Shown: positions 25,401-32,702 of the stretch, piece by piece
Layout of the letters: each line of letters opens with the position of its first letter
Position numbering within the stretch: position 1 is the first letter of the stretch
Assembly (NCBI GenBank): GCA_937872895.1
Contig: CALMUP010000008.1
Coordinates: 289,613 to 353,612 of the forward strand
DNA: 64,000 bases
From: an uncultured Verrucomicrobiota bacterium
GTDB taxonomy: Bacteria > Verrucomicrobiota > Kiritimatiellia > CAIVKH01
Direction of reading: 5' to 3'
Program-made: the position numbers and the translations under genes
Notes under the pieces: generated by a model
The model's database searches: none
Told to the model about the DNA's origin: nothing
What the model saw: only the letters and a program-made list of their open reading frames with translations

Positions 25401-28400
25401 TGGCGGCCGCACCAACGTCGGTTTCTCCGCCTTCTCGATCAATACCGCATCCTCGAGTCTCCTGATCGAAGCCCGCGATGTGTTCGGCAACGCCATCACC
25501 GGGGCGAATGTGGTGTTGAACGGCTTGGTCATCACCACCAATGACCTGGAAGTGGGGGCGTCGGCCACAACTCCGGTAACGCTGACCGAACTCCGCCCGG
25601 GTGTTCACCGGGTGTCGATCTTCCTGGAAGGCTACCGCCAGTCATCGACCCGCTACCTCACGGTCTCGACCGGAACCGTCGGGTACCTGCAATTTGCCCT
25701 GCGCCAGGCGGATGAGGACTTTGATCGGGTGGGGGACGCCACGGAAATATCCGGATACACGAACATCTTCCTGTTTAACCGGAACGACGACCCGGATAAC
25801 GACGGTTTGACCAACTACCAGGAATTCGAGTTGTTCCGAAACTTTGGCCTCGTGCTCAATCCATTCTCCAGCGATACCGATGGGGACGGGATGCGTGATG
25901 GCGATGAAGTTGGCTATGACGGGGGTTTGGTGATCGGCGACCATGTCCTTTACGCCCAATCGCGCCTGGCGACCAACGCCGTTCAGTATGCGCCGAGCAT
26001 CAATGTCTTCTTCCGCGGTCGCTACCTCGAGGGTATCGCGAATTTTGCCGGCACAACACAGTTTGTTGCCTCCATTGATGGCGACCGGTTCGTGGCCACG
26101 GCTATTTCCCATTCGGCGCCACCGGTGCCTACGCCCAACAAGGTGTTGACCACCCTTTCCGGCATCAACTCCAATGTCGCCTTGCGCTCCATCTCGTTCG
26201 GGCACCAGCTGAATGCCAAGGTGTTTGGCGATACCGATCCCGTCGTGGTTGATACGGATGGTGACGGCATGTGGGACGGCTTTGAATTCACCTTCCGGTT
26301 CCTGACCAACGCCAACAGCCAGGTCAGCCAGATCCTCGATCCGATCGGGGCCGGAGAAAACGAGTTTGATCCCGATTTTGATGGCTTGAGCAACGAACGG
26401 GAGTTCCTCGGCTTCAACAACATCGCCGATATCCTGGATTGGTCCAATCCGGCCAGCAGTGATTCGGATGGCGATCAGATGCCGGATGGGTGGGAATACC
26501 AGTACGGGCTCAATCCCGTCGACCCGTCGGATGCATTCCTCGATGCCGACTTTGACAACCTGCCCAACTACCTCGAGTACCTCGTCGGATCGAATCCATT
26601 GCTGATCGATACCGATGCGGACGGCGTCTCGGATGGCGACGAGGTACTTGTTCATGGCACCGATCCGACCAATCCGGACACCGACGGCGATGGCCTGTTT
26701 GATGGTCTGGAAATCGAATTGGGTACCAACCCGAATGCCATCGACACCGACGGCGATGGTATGCCCGATGGATTTGAAGTGCTCGATGCGTTTGGCAACC
26801 TCCGCCCGATTGGTCAACGGCTCAATCCGCTGGATCCGACTGATGCCGACGAAGACTACGACGGGGACGGGCTGACCAACCTCCAGGAATACTTCGTCCG
26901 CGATGCCCTGACCGGCAACCATCCCTCCAGCTACGGCATGTTCACCAACATGTGGTACAACTATGCGCCGGTCGGCTGGAATTTCAGCCTGGGCCGTCCG
27001 TTCACCTATGAATTCCCGGTGTGGGATTACTATACCGACCCGTTTAATGCCGATAGCGATGGCGACGGCATTCCCGATGGCTATGAGGTGAACTTCGGTC
27101 TTCATCCAATGGATCCGATTCCGTTAAGTGACAACAGCACCTTGACCCGCTATCCGCCATTAAGCACCTCGGGCGACCTGGATCTCGACGGTTTGTGGAA
27201 CGAACGCGAATTCAAGATCCGGTTTGCCCTCGATGGATCGGCCTCCACAAACTCCGCCTTTGGTGCCAGTACGGATCCGTGGAATCCAGATACCGATGGC
27301 GATGGCCTGGTTGATGGATTCGAACACCATTCCCTATTCGGGAATCCGACCCTCCAGGACACCGACGGGGATCGGCTCATGGATGGCGTAGGCGTTCCCG
27401 GCAAATTCGGCGAGGTCATGTCGGAAAGGAAATTCGAGTTCGAACTGGTTCCATGCCCGACCGGATGCACCTGGCTTACCGCTTTCGCTCTGGCTCAATC
27501 GATCACACACCCCGTCCAGACCGGTGTTCGCGGTCATTTGGCAGTCATTACCGATGCCCAGGAATACAGTAAAGCCGTTTCCTTGCTGACCGGTTCGGAA
27601 ACCAGCATCGCCCTGGGTTTTGCCGACTTGAATGGAGATGGGATCATTGAGTTCTCCACGACCAGCGAACCGTTCCTGTTCCATAACTTCGCCACGAATG
27701 AGCCCAACACCATCACCGGGGCCATCAATTTCGTCTATATGACCGGTGATAGCCGGTATGCCGTGGCGGACGAGCTATTCGTTTTCGATTATTTCCTGGT
27801 CGAGTTCCCGGCCACGTCCGTGACCAATCATTACGACCAGGCCACCAATGACATGTGGCAGTTGGTATGGCCGGTGGCTGATACCATATCCCGCCCTTAC
27901 TGGGTGCCCGTTCCGTACAGCACAAACAGCATTGCGCCGCCGCCCCGGTGGGGTCATGCCATGGTGTACAATCCTGCATTCGAGCGAAAGGCCCGCTCGT
28001 TCAACGGTGAGGATGGCTCGGTTGATCGTTACAACTACGAATCGACGATTGTCCTCGATAACCGCAAGCTCGTGGTCATCGGCGGTGCAGATGGCGTCGA
28101 TCGCTACAGCGACATCTGGGAATTCAGCATCCGGTCCAACGAATGGCGTCGCAGCGTGCAGAGCACCCTCACCCCTGCGGCAGTGCGGCCCAATTCCCAG
28201 GGATTGCACTCCGGGGTGAGCGATCTTGGTGCCGTGCTGTTCATGGGATACCTGAACACCAAGTCGGATGATTGCGATTGCATCAACCAGCCTTGGAACT
28301 GCGACGGGGAGGCATTTGGTGAACCGAAGAACCGGCCGTGGAATTACGGTTTCAAGGATTCCAGCTTTGATCAGACCTACATCATCGGTGGTTGGAATGA

Positions 28401-31400
28401 GCAGAATGAATACCTCCTGCCCGAGCCGATGGCGACCCTCACCTACAAGTCCACGGATGATCCCGATCCGGTCGCAGAATTAAATGATGTCAACGACGAC
28501 CAGTCTGCCTTCTCGGCCGCCTACGGGCTGACCGTGACCAAGTTCTCAAACAATGTTCCCTCGGTGACCGTCAGCAGCGGCATTCACGGGTTTGGACAAT
28601 TGGCCGTAGATGACGACCAGGTGCCTGTGGGCAATTACACCCGCACCTATACAGCGGTTGAAAACCCCGGCCCGGAGAGAACGGAGCGCAGCTTGGTTAT
28701 TTCCAACCTGGCAGCCGGAATTCGTTTCGCGAAATTCCCGTTTGTTCCTGATTGCGATATCATCGCATACGCCGGTTTGCGCCTGGATGTGAGCCGCAAG
28801 CCGGACGCGGCGACCGTGTTCACCATCATCGCCGAATTCGATGAGGTACCGAGAACCTCGCGTGAATATTCGGATGGTGGCGAATTGCTGATCGAGAACA
28901 CCGTAAGAGTCGAGTTCCATCATCCCTGGACGCGACTCAATCGGCCATTCAACTCCGCTCCATTGGACACCGTGTTCACGAACTATGTCGACACGGACGT
29001 CCTTGGCAACATAACCCCAAATGCCGGCTCATCGATCCTCGAGCTGGATGTGACATCGATCGTCAACGAACTGATTACCAACGGGAATTGGTCCGGTCAG
29101 GCGATTGGTTTCATCATTCTTCAAACAAATGGTACACCGGATTATGCCCTCATTCGGGACAATCAGTCGCGGCTGCATGCCAATTGGCTGCCGAGCTACA
29201 AGGTTCCACCGCAATGGCGGCGCGCTCGTACCGTACAGACTGAAAACGCGGAAATTCCGAGTAAGCGCAAGTCATTCGGCTTGGCCTACGCCCACGTGCA
29301 AAACCGCCTCGTGTTGTTTGGCGGCATCAATGGAAACCAGGTTTTTGGAGACACCTACGAAGCTCGTATCCGCTCCGAGGATGAAAATTCCGAAGATGGC
29401 GAGGATCTTGATACGGGCAGCGGAGGTCCCCGCAGCCTGGTCGGTTTGATCTCATGGACCAAGATTCAGACCGTCGGCGCGCCTCCCGCCCGGTGGGGTC
29501 ATTCCATGGTCTATGAAGGTGAACGCGATGAAGACAATGCCGTCACCGGCGGCGGCCGCGTGTTGATGTTCGGCGGCTTCGACGTCAACAACCAGCCGCT
29601 GAATGACTTGTGGGAATACGATGTCGATAACGATACCTGGACGGAAATCGTCTCGTTCCAGGACAACGAGCGCCCAAGTCCCCGCGGTGGTGCCATGATG
29701 GCGTACTATGGTGGTGAGTTCTACAAGCGAAATGCTGGCGATAGCTACCGGTCCGCCAAACGTCGCCGGGTTGTCCTCTTCGGTGGTACCGATGGAAAGA
29801 ATTACTACAACGACACGTGGGTATTCTATCGTGACTACAACAACTTCATTATTCCGGATGCCGTCACCGGGAACCGGTGGACGCTGGTTGATCCGGGTGG
29901 CGAACAATCCATCGGCCCGAGTCCGCGCGCGTTCGGCGTGATGGCGTATGCGCAAAACGGTTTGCTGCGTCCGGATCCTTCCGGTCTCAATACCTATGCA
30001 ACCCGCAAACCGACCGGCTTCCCTCAACCGCAAGCCTATCCTTCCATCTACTTGTTCGGCGGCCGAACCGGCACCTTACCCAAGGGACCGGATACCGACA
30101 AGGACCTGGTGCCGGACGGCATGGAACACGAAATCGGCGGGCCGGCGGCCGGCCGTGATCCGCGCGTGAATGCGCTGGTCAACCCGGATGGCGTGGAAAC
30201 CGTTCCGTTCAATATCAAGAAGTTCGGCGCCTACCAGGGTGCCATCTCCTGGCTGTCCCGCTCGCACCTGGCCGACCTCGAAGTCGTTTCGTACAATGAA
30301 CGCAACGAAGCCTGGCGCTCCCAGTTGTTTACCTGGCAAGGCTGGCCGATCGAGACGTCGTTGGATGGCCAGAGCTACATCATCGCCGATGAGACCCAGA
30401 TCCCGTTCGAGACGCCGTACACCGACCGCGTGGTCTTCGTGACCGGTGTCGACGCCTTGTCACCCGACTGGGTGAACATGTGGTATCACCGCCACGGCGA
30501 AGGGGATCCCAATGACGAGCGCGATGTATGGGAGCTTGGTGTGCCGGATGCGCGCTCGCAAGGCGCCCAAGCTGCGCCGCCTTATGCCCGTAGCGGACGA
30601 TGGGTCTATGGTACCGGGTTGCGCAGTTCGTACCCGAACAACGCCCGCATGGAGTTGTTTACACCCAAGTTCGATCTGACCCTTCCGGTCACCGAGGCGT
30701 TTACCAACGATAACGCGAACAGCTTCTTCCTCGTCTTCCATGAGTGGCTGAACCTGGCCGATCCGAATGACGTGGTCCGTGTCGAAGTGATCCGCCCAAG
30801 CACTCCGGCCGACATCAACACCCGGGTAACCGGACAGGACAAGCAGACGCTTACCCTGGTTCCTAGCCGCAATAACAGCCACAACACTACCGGTGATTGG
30901 CGCCGGGTAATCGTTCCTTTGAACATCGTCGGCAACGAGACGAACCTGTACATCCGGTTCACGTTGCAATCTGATAACCAGGGTGTAGCCGGTGGCTGGT
31001 ACCTCGACGATATCGCCATCCTCCAGGGTGCCGAAATTGTCGGCACCAACCTGTTGGGTGGGGAAATGGTGACCCTGCTGGGCGTGAACAGCGACATCGC
31101 ACTCACCAATACGATGAGCGATGCCAACGGGCTGTACATGTTCGGCTTGCTGCCGCTTGGCCAGTACCAGGTCGTTTCGGGGTCCGGTGTGGTCAATCCG
31201 ATTGTGCTCGGCCCCGGCTCCTACAACGCCGGTGCCAACATCGGGGTGGCGGTGGTGTTCAACCTGGTCAACTTTACGGTCAATGCGAATACCGTGACCT
31301 GGGATGCCATTGTCGGGGAGGATTACCAGGTACAGTACAACGATACGTTATTCGGGCCCTGGACGGACCTCGGCGCCTCGGTGACGGCAGCCAGCGCGAC

Positions 31401-31473
31401 CGAATCGATTGTTGACCCCGGCCCGATACCCCTGATGCGCTTCTACCGGGTATTGCTGCTGAATCAACCCTGA
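19423..31473 (+). CDS. Giant secreted multidomain subtilase (4016 aa)
   Basis: 4016 residues from GTG 19423; the SD GAGG lies 6 nt upstream. The order below is read from motifs. Signal peptide 1-31; an STN-like fold at about 50-128 (LQQITARITEQTGITFDVDPRI); two propeptide-like folds at about 207-275 and 294-360; an S8 subtilase domain at about 380-720 with D389 (VTDSGID), H436 (DGHGTHVSG), N548 and S669 (GTSMATP). Then a P-domain-like stretch and propeller-like repeats (900-1280), TSP3 repeats (1396-1500), a jelly-roll domain, carboxypeptidase-regulatory-like domains (1700-2095), TSP3 repeats again (2098-2656) and a C-type-lectin-like domain (2671-2797). It ends with kelch repeats (2839-2940 and 3260-3548) around a DNRLRE-like region, a second jelly-roll (about 3725-3871) and a C-terminal module (3946-4016). 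The triad is intact, so it is probably an active extracellular protease and adhesin. No LPXTG or PEP-CTERM tail is seen. The frame is unbroken over 12 kb. Confidence 0.9.
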   Translation: MPYTANARRRFVFTACFLFAMGWVADPTWASIPESSDAESIRYSTGEDGRITLVSHGATLQQITARITEQTGITFDVDPRIAATPLDLQLEVENVEALIRSLSGSTAIVFERGEDGEKLLSARITAQLDEVLPEALQQVLVPPREGVSAIREPWVLSNADRPDAYWQNRQTRALMLQNAWIDTESLVEQGQALEVPAEWAADPTTENHIVQFSGLIGDAERAAIESTGASISHYVPHRALAVKATAEQLAAIRALDTVYHVEPYHPYFKLSHDIVRAVTGHADSDVESRMKRGHFNIVTFAGDVARADLEARGYAIVTEQPAGDRVVYSVTGQASDIASVAHLDTVQWVETTPKLKAMNDLANKRVRARSFKALLPGVQGEGVIVAVTDSGIDFNHPAFAVNPAIPTSTNANTRIVYYDQRPSFTTDGVPGDNDGHGTHVSGSILGNGALSASVVSAPGSGNPPFNSSQFAGIAPKARIVAIEDFNSFTDNEQASISWTRGARISNNSWGNSAYEYGALSLLWDTLVRDAVADLAGQQELIAFFAAGNDGNGNNDGTGALAGTIGQPGNAKNVITVGAVELPRRANNFPNAQVETDTDWQIASYSSRGPVTATDRRVKPDIVAPGSYVLSVQSKDVNTDELIDPFLPSRDYRAGNINSGTNYAFYSGTSMATPIAAGAGALFYQYYTNTFQAAPSPAMMKAALVAGARMINSLLYELPSYLVQSNIIYEQGWGLVDINRSALGPRIQATDKVVFFDQSQNTPVATGQYVTRQVTVQPGQGSLKIVLAWTDPAGAGGNAVQLINDLDLIVLPPGGGGYLGNRFSRDGVHSYRYPIPDPIFGDAFNNVEVITIKDPPTGTYSIQVFGYQVPVGPQNFAMVIQQGIGIEGRTEGDSPAIALDNNDQPVIAYSDLDEAGFRQIFVKRWVGEAGDLSEIGEWKRLDDQWFGLRRSASDTGVSLSIEDARRPSIAVGPSNSIFVAWEHYGNGGTNIYLRKWDGSQWTELGDSARNLGISGQSLRPALQPVVRAGSDGLPVVAWRQSTGGGTTRVFVVKWNGSAWIGLDNSHTNGVGNGINANNPTLTINSSGNPVVAWQDSSSLQVHVWQYNGATWVNLGNQGTALANQPDLASGPGGDLYLTWLQAPFGTNINSQVFALRRTGGSWVDMGGSSIVPGISSATGGVSRPAAPKIAYAAQPSPRVVVAWLAGTNNAHSVLLRQHNFSGGWTGVGGAGDVPGIARLRGSSTNLGFALSSKGVPSVVFENNETGLSEVQVYQQVLDISPPSFAGLQSAVGGTNNNVVLAWQPAIDNFSTSIVYRIYRGTSVYNCFDIPMCSTSDVFGNLIATVTNVTSFTVTGMSNYQLRCYAVRAVDASGFADANTVMQYAAPKQSGVECDQVDSDGDGMPDWWEFIHFGSITGAAPGADPDADGLTNLQEFQIGTDPLNADSDGDGLTDGDEVNIHQTNPARADSDGDGLDDAFELAIGSDPRLADSNNNGLSDGDVYQLGYNNPAAAVTNLGRLLVETFESTSTTRTNWTKVVPNAFLPLNYWHLSTAEPVTRSNSIFLITDRSTNTAYRFANDLSTTNPAATYNGGLPIVAGLDSPRIDATGAVNLFVAWKEFHATEPNTDFMSVQARSAQQTNWVVVSTAVSGLNNGWSARTANLTAFAGNTNVQVRFLFTANSINNDFAGWYIDDVVIYQGVTISGWVRNVNGEAIVGAEITAIGRGGVTNVINGHRVVAPGKVFGRAVSANDGSYQLVGLPMGSYYVKSDEASYRSEFYNGVLFSPTYGFGNQLNAGVFSIADVGANGYISLVNAGSSTNVHFELELGESRSSLGVAHTGAGTNRFPVNVNGRTARIWNGSTNTPAFINYQTATNFNIAINHPDWLTNAVAPTYFSAVSPGPHQVGVTTNNSRLTRPLVEVREGEYTSVNIVTNNGQGFVYVASLDGIRHPIYLNGIPTGSNAPALLKVQAGEHMVSLVPANNKKIAPQYVQVPVGGRTNVGFSAFSINTASSSLLIEARDVFGNAITGANVVLNGLVITTNDLEVGASATTPVTLTELRPGVHRVSIFLEGYRQSSTRYLTVSTGTVGYLQFALRQADEDFDRVGDATEISGYTNIFLFNRNDDPDNDGLTNYQEFELFRNFGLVLNPFSSDTDGDGMRDGDEVGYDGGLVIGDHVLYAQSRLATNAVQYAPSINVFFRGRYLEGIANFAGTTQFVASIDGDRFVATAISHSAPPVPTPNKVLTTLSGINSNVALRSISFGHQLNAKVFGDTDPVVVDTDGDGMWDGFEFTFRFLTNANSQVSQILDPIGAGENEFDPDFDGLSNEREFLGFNNIADILDWSNPASSDSDGDQMPDGWEYQYGLNPVDPSDAFLDADFDNLPNYLEYLVGSNPLLIDTDADGVSDGDEVLVHGTDPTNPDTDGDGLFDGLEIELGTNPNAIDTDGDGMPDGFEVLDAFGNLRPIGQRLNPLDPTDADEDYDGDGLTNLQEYFVRDALTGNHPSSYGMFTNMWYNYAPVGWNFSLGRPFTYEFPVWDYYTDPFNADSDGDGIPDGYEVNFGLHPMDPIPLSDNSTLTRYPPLSTSGDLDLDGLWNEREFKIRFALDGSASTNSAFGASTDPWNPDTDGDGLVDGFEHHSLFGNPTLQDTDGDRLMDGVGVPGKFGEVMSERKFEFELVPCPTGCTWLTAFALAQSITHPVQTGVRGHLAVITDAQEYSKAVSLLTGSETSIALGFADLNGDGIIEFSTTSEPFLFHNFATNEPNTITGAINFVYMTGDSRYAVADELFVFDYFLVEFPATSVTNHYDQATNDMWQLVWPVADTISRPYWVPVPYSTNSIAPPPRWGHAMVYNPAFERKARSFNGEDGSVDRYNYESTIVLDNRKLVVIGGADGVDRYSDIWEFSIRSNEWRRSVQSTLTPAAVRPNSQGLHSGVSDLGAVLFMGYLNTKSDDCDCINQPWNCDGEAFGEPKNRPWNYGFKDSSFDQTYIIGGWNEQNEYLLPEPMATLTYKSTDDPDPVAELNDVNDDQSAFSAAYGLTVTKFSNNVPSVTVSSGIHGFGQLAVDDDQVPVGNYTRTYTAVENPGPERTERSLVISNLAAGIRFAKFPFVPDCDIIAYAGLRLDVSRKPDAATVFTIIAEFDEVPRTSREYSDGGELLIENTVRVEFHHPWTRLNRPFNSAPLDTVFTNYVDTDVLGNITPNAGSSILELDVTSIVNELITNGNWSGQAIGFIILQTNGTPDYALIRDNQSRLHANWLPSYKVPPQWRRARTVQTENAEIPSKRKSFGLAYAHVQNRLVLFGGINGNQVFGDTYEARIRSEDENSEDGEDLDTGSGGPRSLVGLISWTKIQTVGAPPARWGHSMVYEGERDEDNAVTGGGRVLMFGGFDVNNQPLNDLWEYDVDNDTWTEIVSFQDNERPSPRGGAMMAYYGGEFYKRNAGDSYRSAKRRRVVLFGGTDGKNYYNDTWVFYRDYNNFIIPDAVTGNRWTLVDPGGEQSIGPSPRAFGVMAYAQNGLLRPDPSGLNTYATRKPTGFPQPQAYPSIYLFGGRTGTLPKGPDTDKDLVPDGMEHEIGGPAAGRDPRVNALVNPDGVETVPFNIKKFGAYQGAISWLSRSHLADLEVVSYNERNEAWRSQLFTWQGWPIETSLDGQSYIIADETQIPFETPYTDRVVFVTGVDALSPDWVNMWYHRHGEGDPNDERDVWELGVPDARSQGAQAAPPYARSGRWVYGTGLRSSYPNNARMELFTPKFDLTLPVTEAFTNDNANSFFLVFHEWLNLADPNDVVRVEVIRPSTPADINTRVTGQDKQTLTLVPSRNNSHNTTGDWRRVIVPLNIVGNETNLYIRFTLQSDNQGVAGGWYLDDIAILQGAEIVGTNLLGGEMVTLLGVNSDIALTNTMSDANGLYMFGLLPLGQYQVVSGSGVVNPIVLGPGSYNAGANIGVAVVFNLVNFTVNANTVTWDAIVGEDYQVQYNDTLFGPWTDLGASVTAASATESIVDPGPIPLMRFYRVLLLNQP
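23608..23925 (+). repeat. First TSP3-like repeat block of the giant subtilase (coding)
   Basis: Consecutive D-S-D-G-D-G units (DSDGDGMPDWWEF, ADSDGDGLTDGDEV, ADSDGDGLDDAFEL). The underlying DNA reuses GCCGATAGCGATGGCGA at about 23748, 23817 and again at 27050, which allows slippage or recombination. Confidence 0.75.
25714..27390 (+). repeat. Second, long TSP3-like repeat block of the giant subtilase (coding)
   Basis: About ten calcium-loop units with the pattern DTDGDGMxDGxE, often followed by G-x-x-P-x-N/D, plus the recurring N-P-x-D-x-D-x-D spacing (for example SDTDGDGMRDGDEV, NPDTDGDGLFDGLE, IDTDGDGMPDGFEV). It forms an extended calcium-rigidified stalk between the protease-proximal half and the lectin/kelch half. 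Confidence 0.75.
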
Positions 31474-31481
31474 TGCCGGTC

Positions 31482-31509
31482 GGGCCGGCCGGAAGCTCCC
31501 GGCTGGCCC
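31482..31509 (+). terminator. GC-rich hairpin after the giant subtilase
   Basis: GGGCCGGCCGG (31482-31492), loop AAGCTC, CCGGCTGGCCC (31499-31509) with one G-T pair, followed by GTAATTT. The T-run is weak, so termination may be partial. Confidence 0.55.
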
Positions 31510-31531
31510 GTAATTTGGCCGGATATAGGCA

Positions 31532-31561
31532 TTGACGCAGGGAAGTCGGTTTTTTTATGGT
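31532..31561 (+). promoter_or_regulatory. Probable promoter of the TP-repeat lipoprotein gene
   Basis: -35 TTGACG (31532-31537), 18-bp spacer, -10 TATGGT (31556-31561). The leader of about 30 nt includes AGAGGAG at 31586-31592 before ATG 31599. The -35 is identical to that of the giant subtilase gene. Confidence 0.45.
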
Positions 31562-31598
31562 GTTACGAGTTAGACGTTTATCCGCAGAGGAGAATTGA

Positions 31599-32516
31599 AT
31601 GAACAAGTTTGCGTCCGCAATGTTGGCCGGTTCGGTCGCCGGTCTGGTGCTTCTGACAAATGCCGGTTGTGACTGGTCCAGCGGTGGGGGTACCAATGCA
31701 TTCAATACGTCCCAAGGCGCTGGTGTATCCCTGAATTTCTCCGGTGTGTACCGCGGCGAATTGAACAGTGGCCGGGCCGTCGAGAAGACCTCGGGCGGCA
31801 ATATCCAGACCCTGACCATTTCCATGGTCGGCAACAGCGTAACCGTGGTGGACAACCAGGGCTCGACCTACCGCGGTTCGGTCGGTGCTCCCGGCCTGCT
31901 GGCCCTCCCGGACGGAACCATTCCCGCCGGTGCGGAATTCGTCCAGAGCCAGATCAGCTTCTCCGGCAAGGACGGTGTATCCGCCCGCGACATCGAGTTC
32001 GTGGGGATCCTGCATGCCGTGTCCGTGCGCGACATTCAGGGCAAGACCACCGAGAAGATCGAAAGCAGCGGTTCGGGTTCTGGAAGCACCAACTTCAACA
32101 ACAGCGGTTCGTCGTCGGGCACGCAGAACACGACGACGCGTACAACGAATAACGGCACGACAACGGAACGCGTGACCGTTACCACCGTCAACGAGGGCGA
32201 TACGGTGATCACCCGCACCGAGACCATCGTGACCGACAATCAGACCGGCCAGGAAATCAGCCGCAATGTCACGACGACCCGCAGCCAGGGTTCGGGTTCA
32301 GGCTCCTCCAACAACCGCTCCTCCTCTTCGACCGTGCGAACCTTCACGGACTTCCAGATCACCGAGGCGAATACCCAGTACCGCCTCGAAGGCACCTGGA
32401 TCGAACAGGGCGGCTTCACCTCGCCGGTGAAAGCCCGTTCACCCGGTTCTTCGGGTACCATTCAAACGTCGGAAACGACGACGACACCGACACCGACACC
32501 GACGCCTACACCGTAA
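31599..32516 (+). CDS. Low-complexity outer-surface lipoprotein
   Basis: 305 residues. The signal peptide ends in a lipobox, LTNAGC, with acylated cysteine at residue 24; the next residues are DW, where D at +2 would be an inner-membrane retention signal by the E. coli rule. A folded part (about 45-150: GVYRGELNSGRAVEKTSGGN, TLTISMVGNSVTVVDNQGSTYRG) is followed by a Ser/Thr/Asn/Gly-rich linker with a TTTRTTNNGTTTERVTVTTV stretch, a second short folded part (FTDFQITEANTQYRLEGTWIE) and a tail of TP dipeptides. The two folded parts appear to be one beta domain split by the linker. I do not recognise the family. It is the last gene of the secreted-protein island and is followed by a strong terminator. 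Confidence 0.8.
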   Translation: MNKFASAMLAGSVAGLVLLTNAGCDWSSGGGTNAFNTSQGAGVSLNFSGVYRGELNSGRAVEKTSGGNIQTLTISMVGNSVTVVDNQGSTYRGSVGAPGLLALPDGTIPAGAEFVQSQISFSGKDGVSARDIEFVGILHAVSVRDIQGKTTEKIESSGSGSGSTNFNNSGSSSGTQNTTTRTTNNGTTTERVTVTTVNEGDTVITRTETIVTDNQTGQEISRNVTTTRSQGSGSGSSNNRSSSSTVRTFTDFQITEANTQYRLEGTWIEQGGFTSPVKARSPGSSGTIQTSETTTTPTPTPTPTP

Positions 32517-32540
32517 GGAAATACGGGTTGTGCGATGAAA

Positions 32541-32566
32541 GGCCGGGCACTTAGCCCGGCCTTTTT
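32541..32566 (+). terminator. Rho-independent terminator after the lipoprotein
   Basis: GGCCGGGC, loop ACTTA, GCCCGGCC (32554-32561), then TTTTT, preceded by AAA. This is a strong, canonical terminator that closes the secreted-protein island. Confidence 0.92.
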
Positions 32567-32659
32567 CATTGGAACGACTCGCATCGGCCTCCGGACGCGT
32601 TAACGAACTTGTAAAACGTCTAACCTCGGCCGGTATTCGTTTTTCACTTTTTTACCTGC

Positions 32660-32673
32660 ATACTCTGGAGTAT
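32660..32673. promoter_or_regulatory. Palindrome upstream of glgC
   Basis: ATACTC-TG-GAGTAT, a perfect inverted repeat 29 bp before the glgC ATG. It may be an operator or overlap a -10 (CATACT at 32659-32664). No clear -35 pairs with it. Confidence 0.35.
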
Positions 32674-32702
32674 CGTGCGAAGCAATCCATGAGGTCGCTA
32701 CT

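Noticed and set aside
19423-31473. Non-ribosomal peptide synthetase or polyketide synthase, given the 12-kb length
   Set aside because: No adenylation, condensation or ketosynthase motifs. Signal peptide, subtilase triad and calcium repeats explain the protein.
16017-32516. Phage or mobile island
   Set aside because: No integrase, transposase, att-like repeats or phage structural genes are seen. Large size alone is explained by the secreted proteins.
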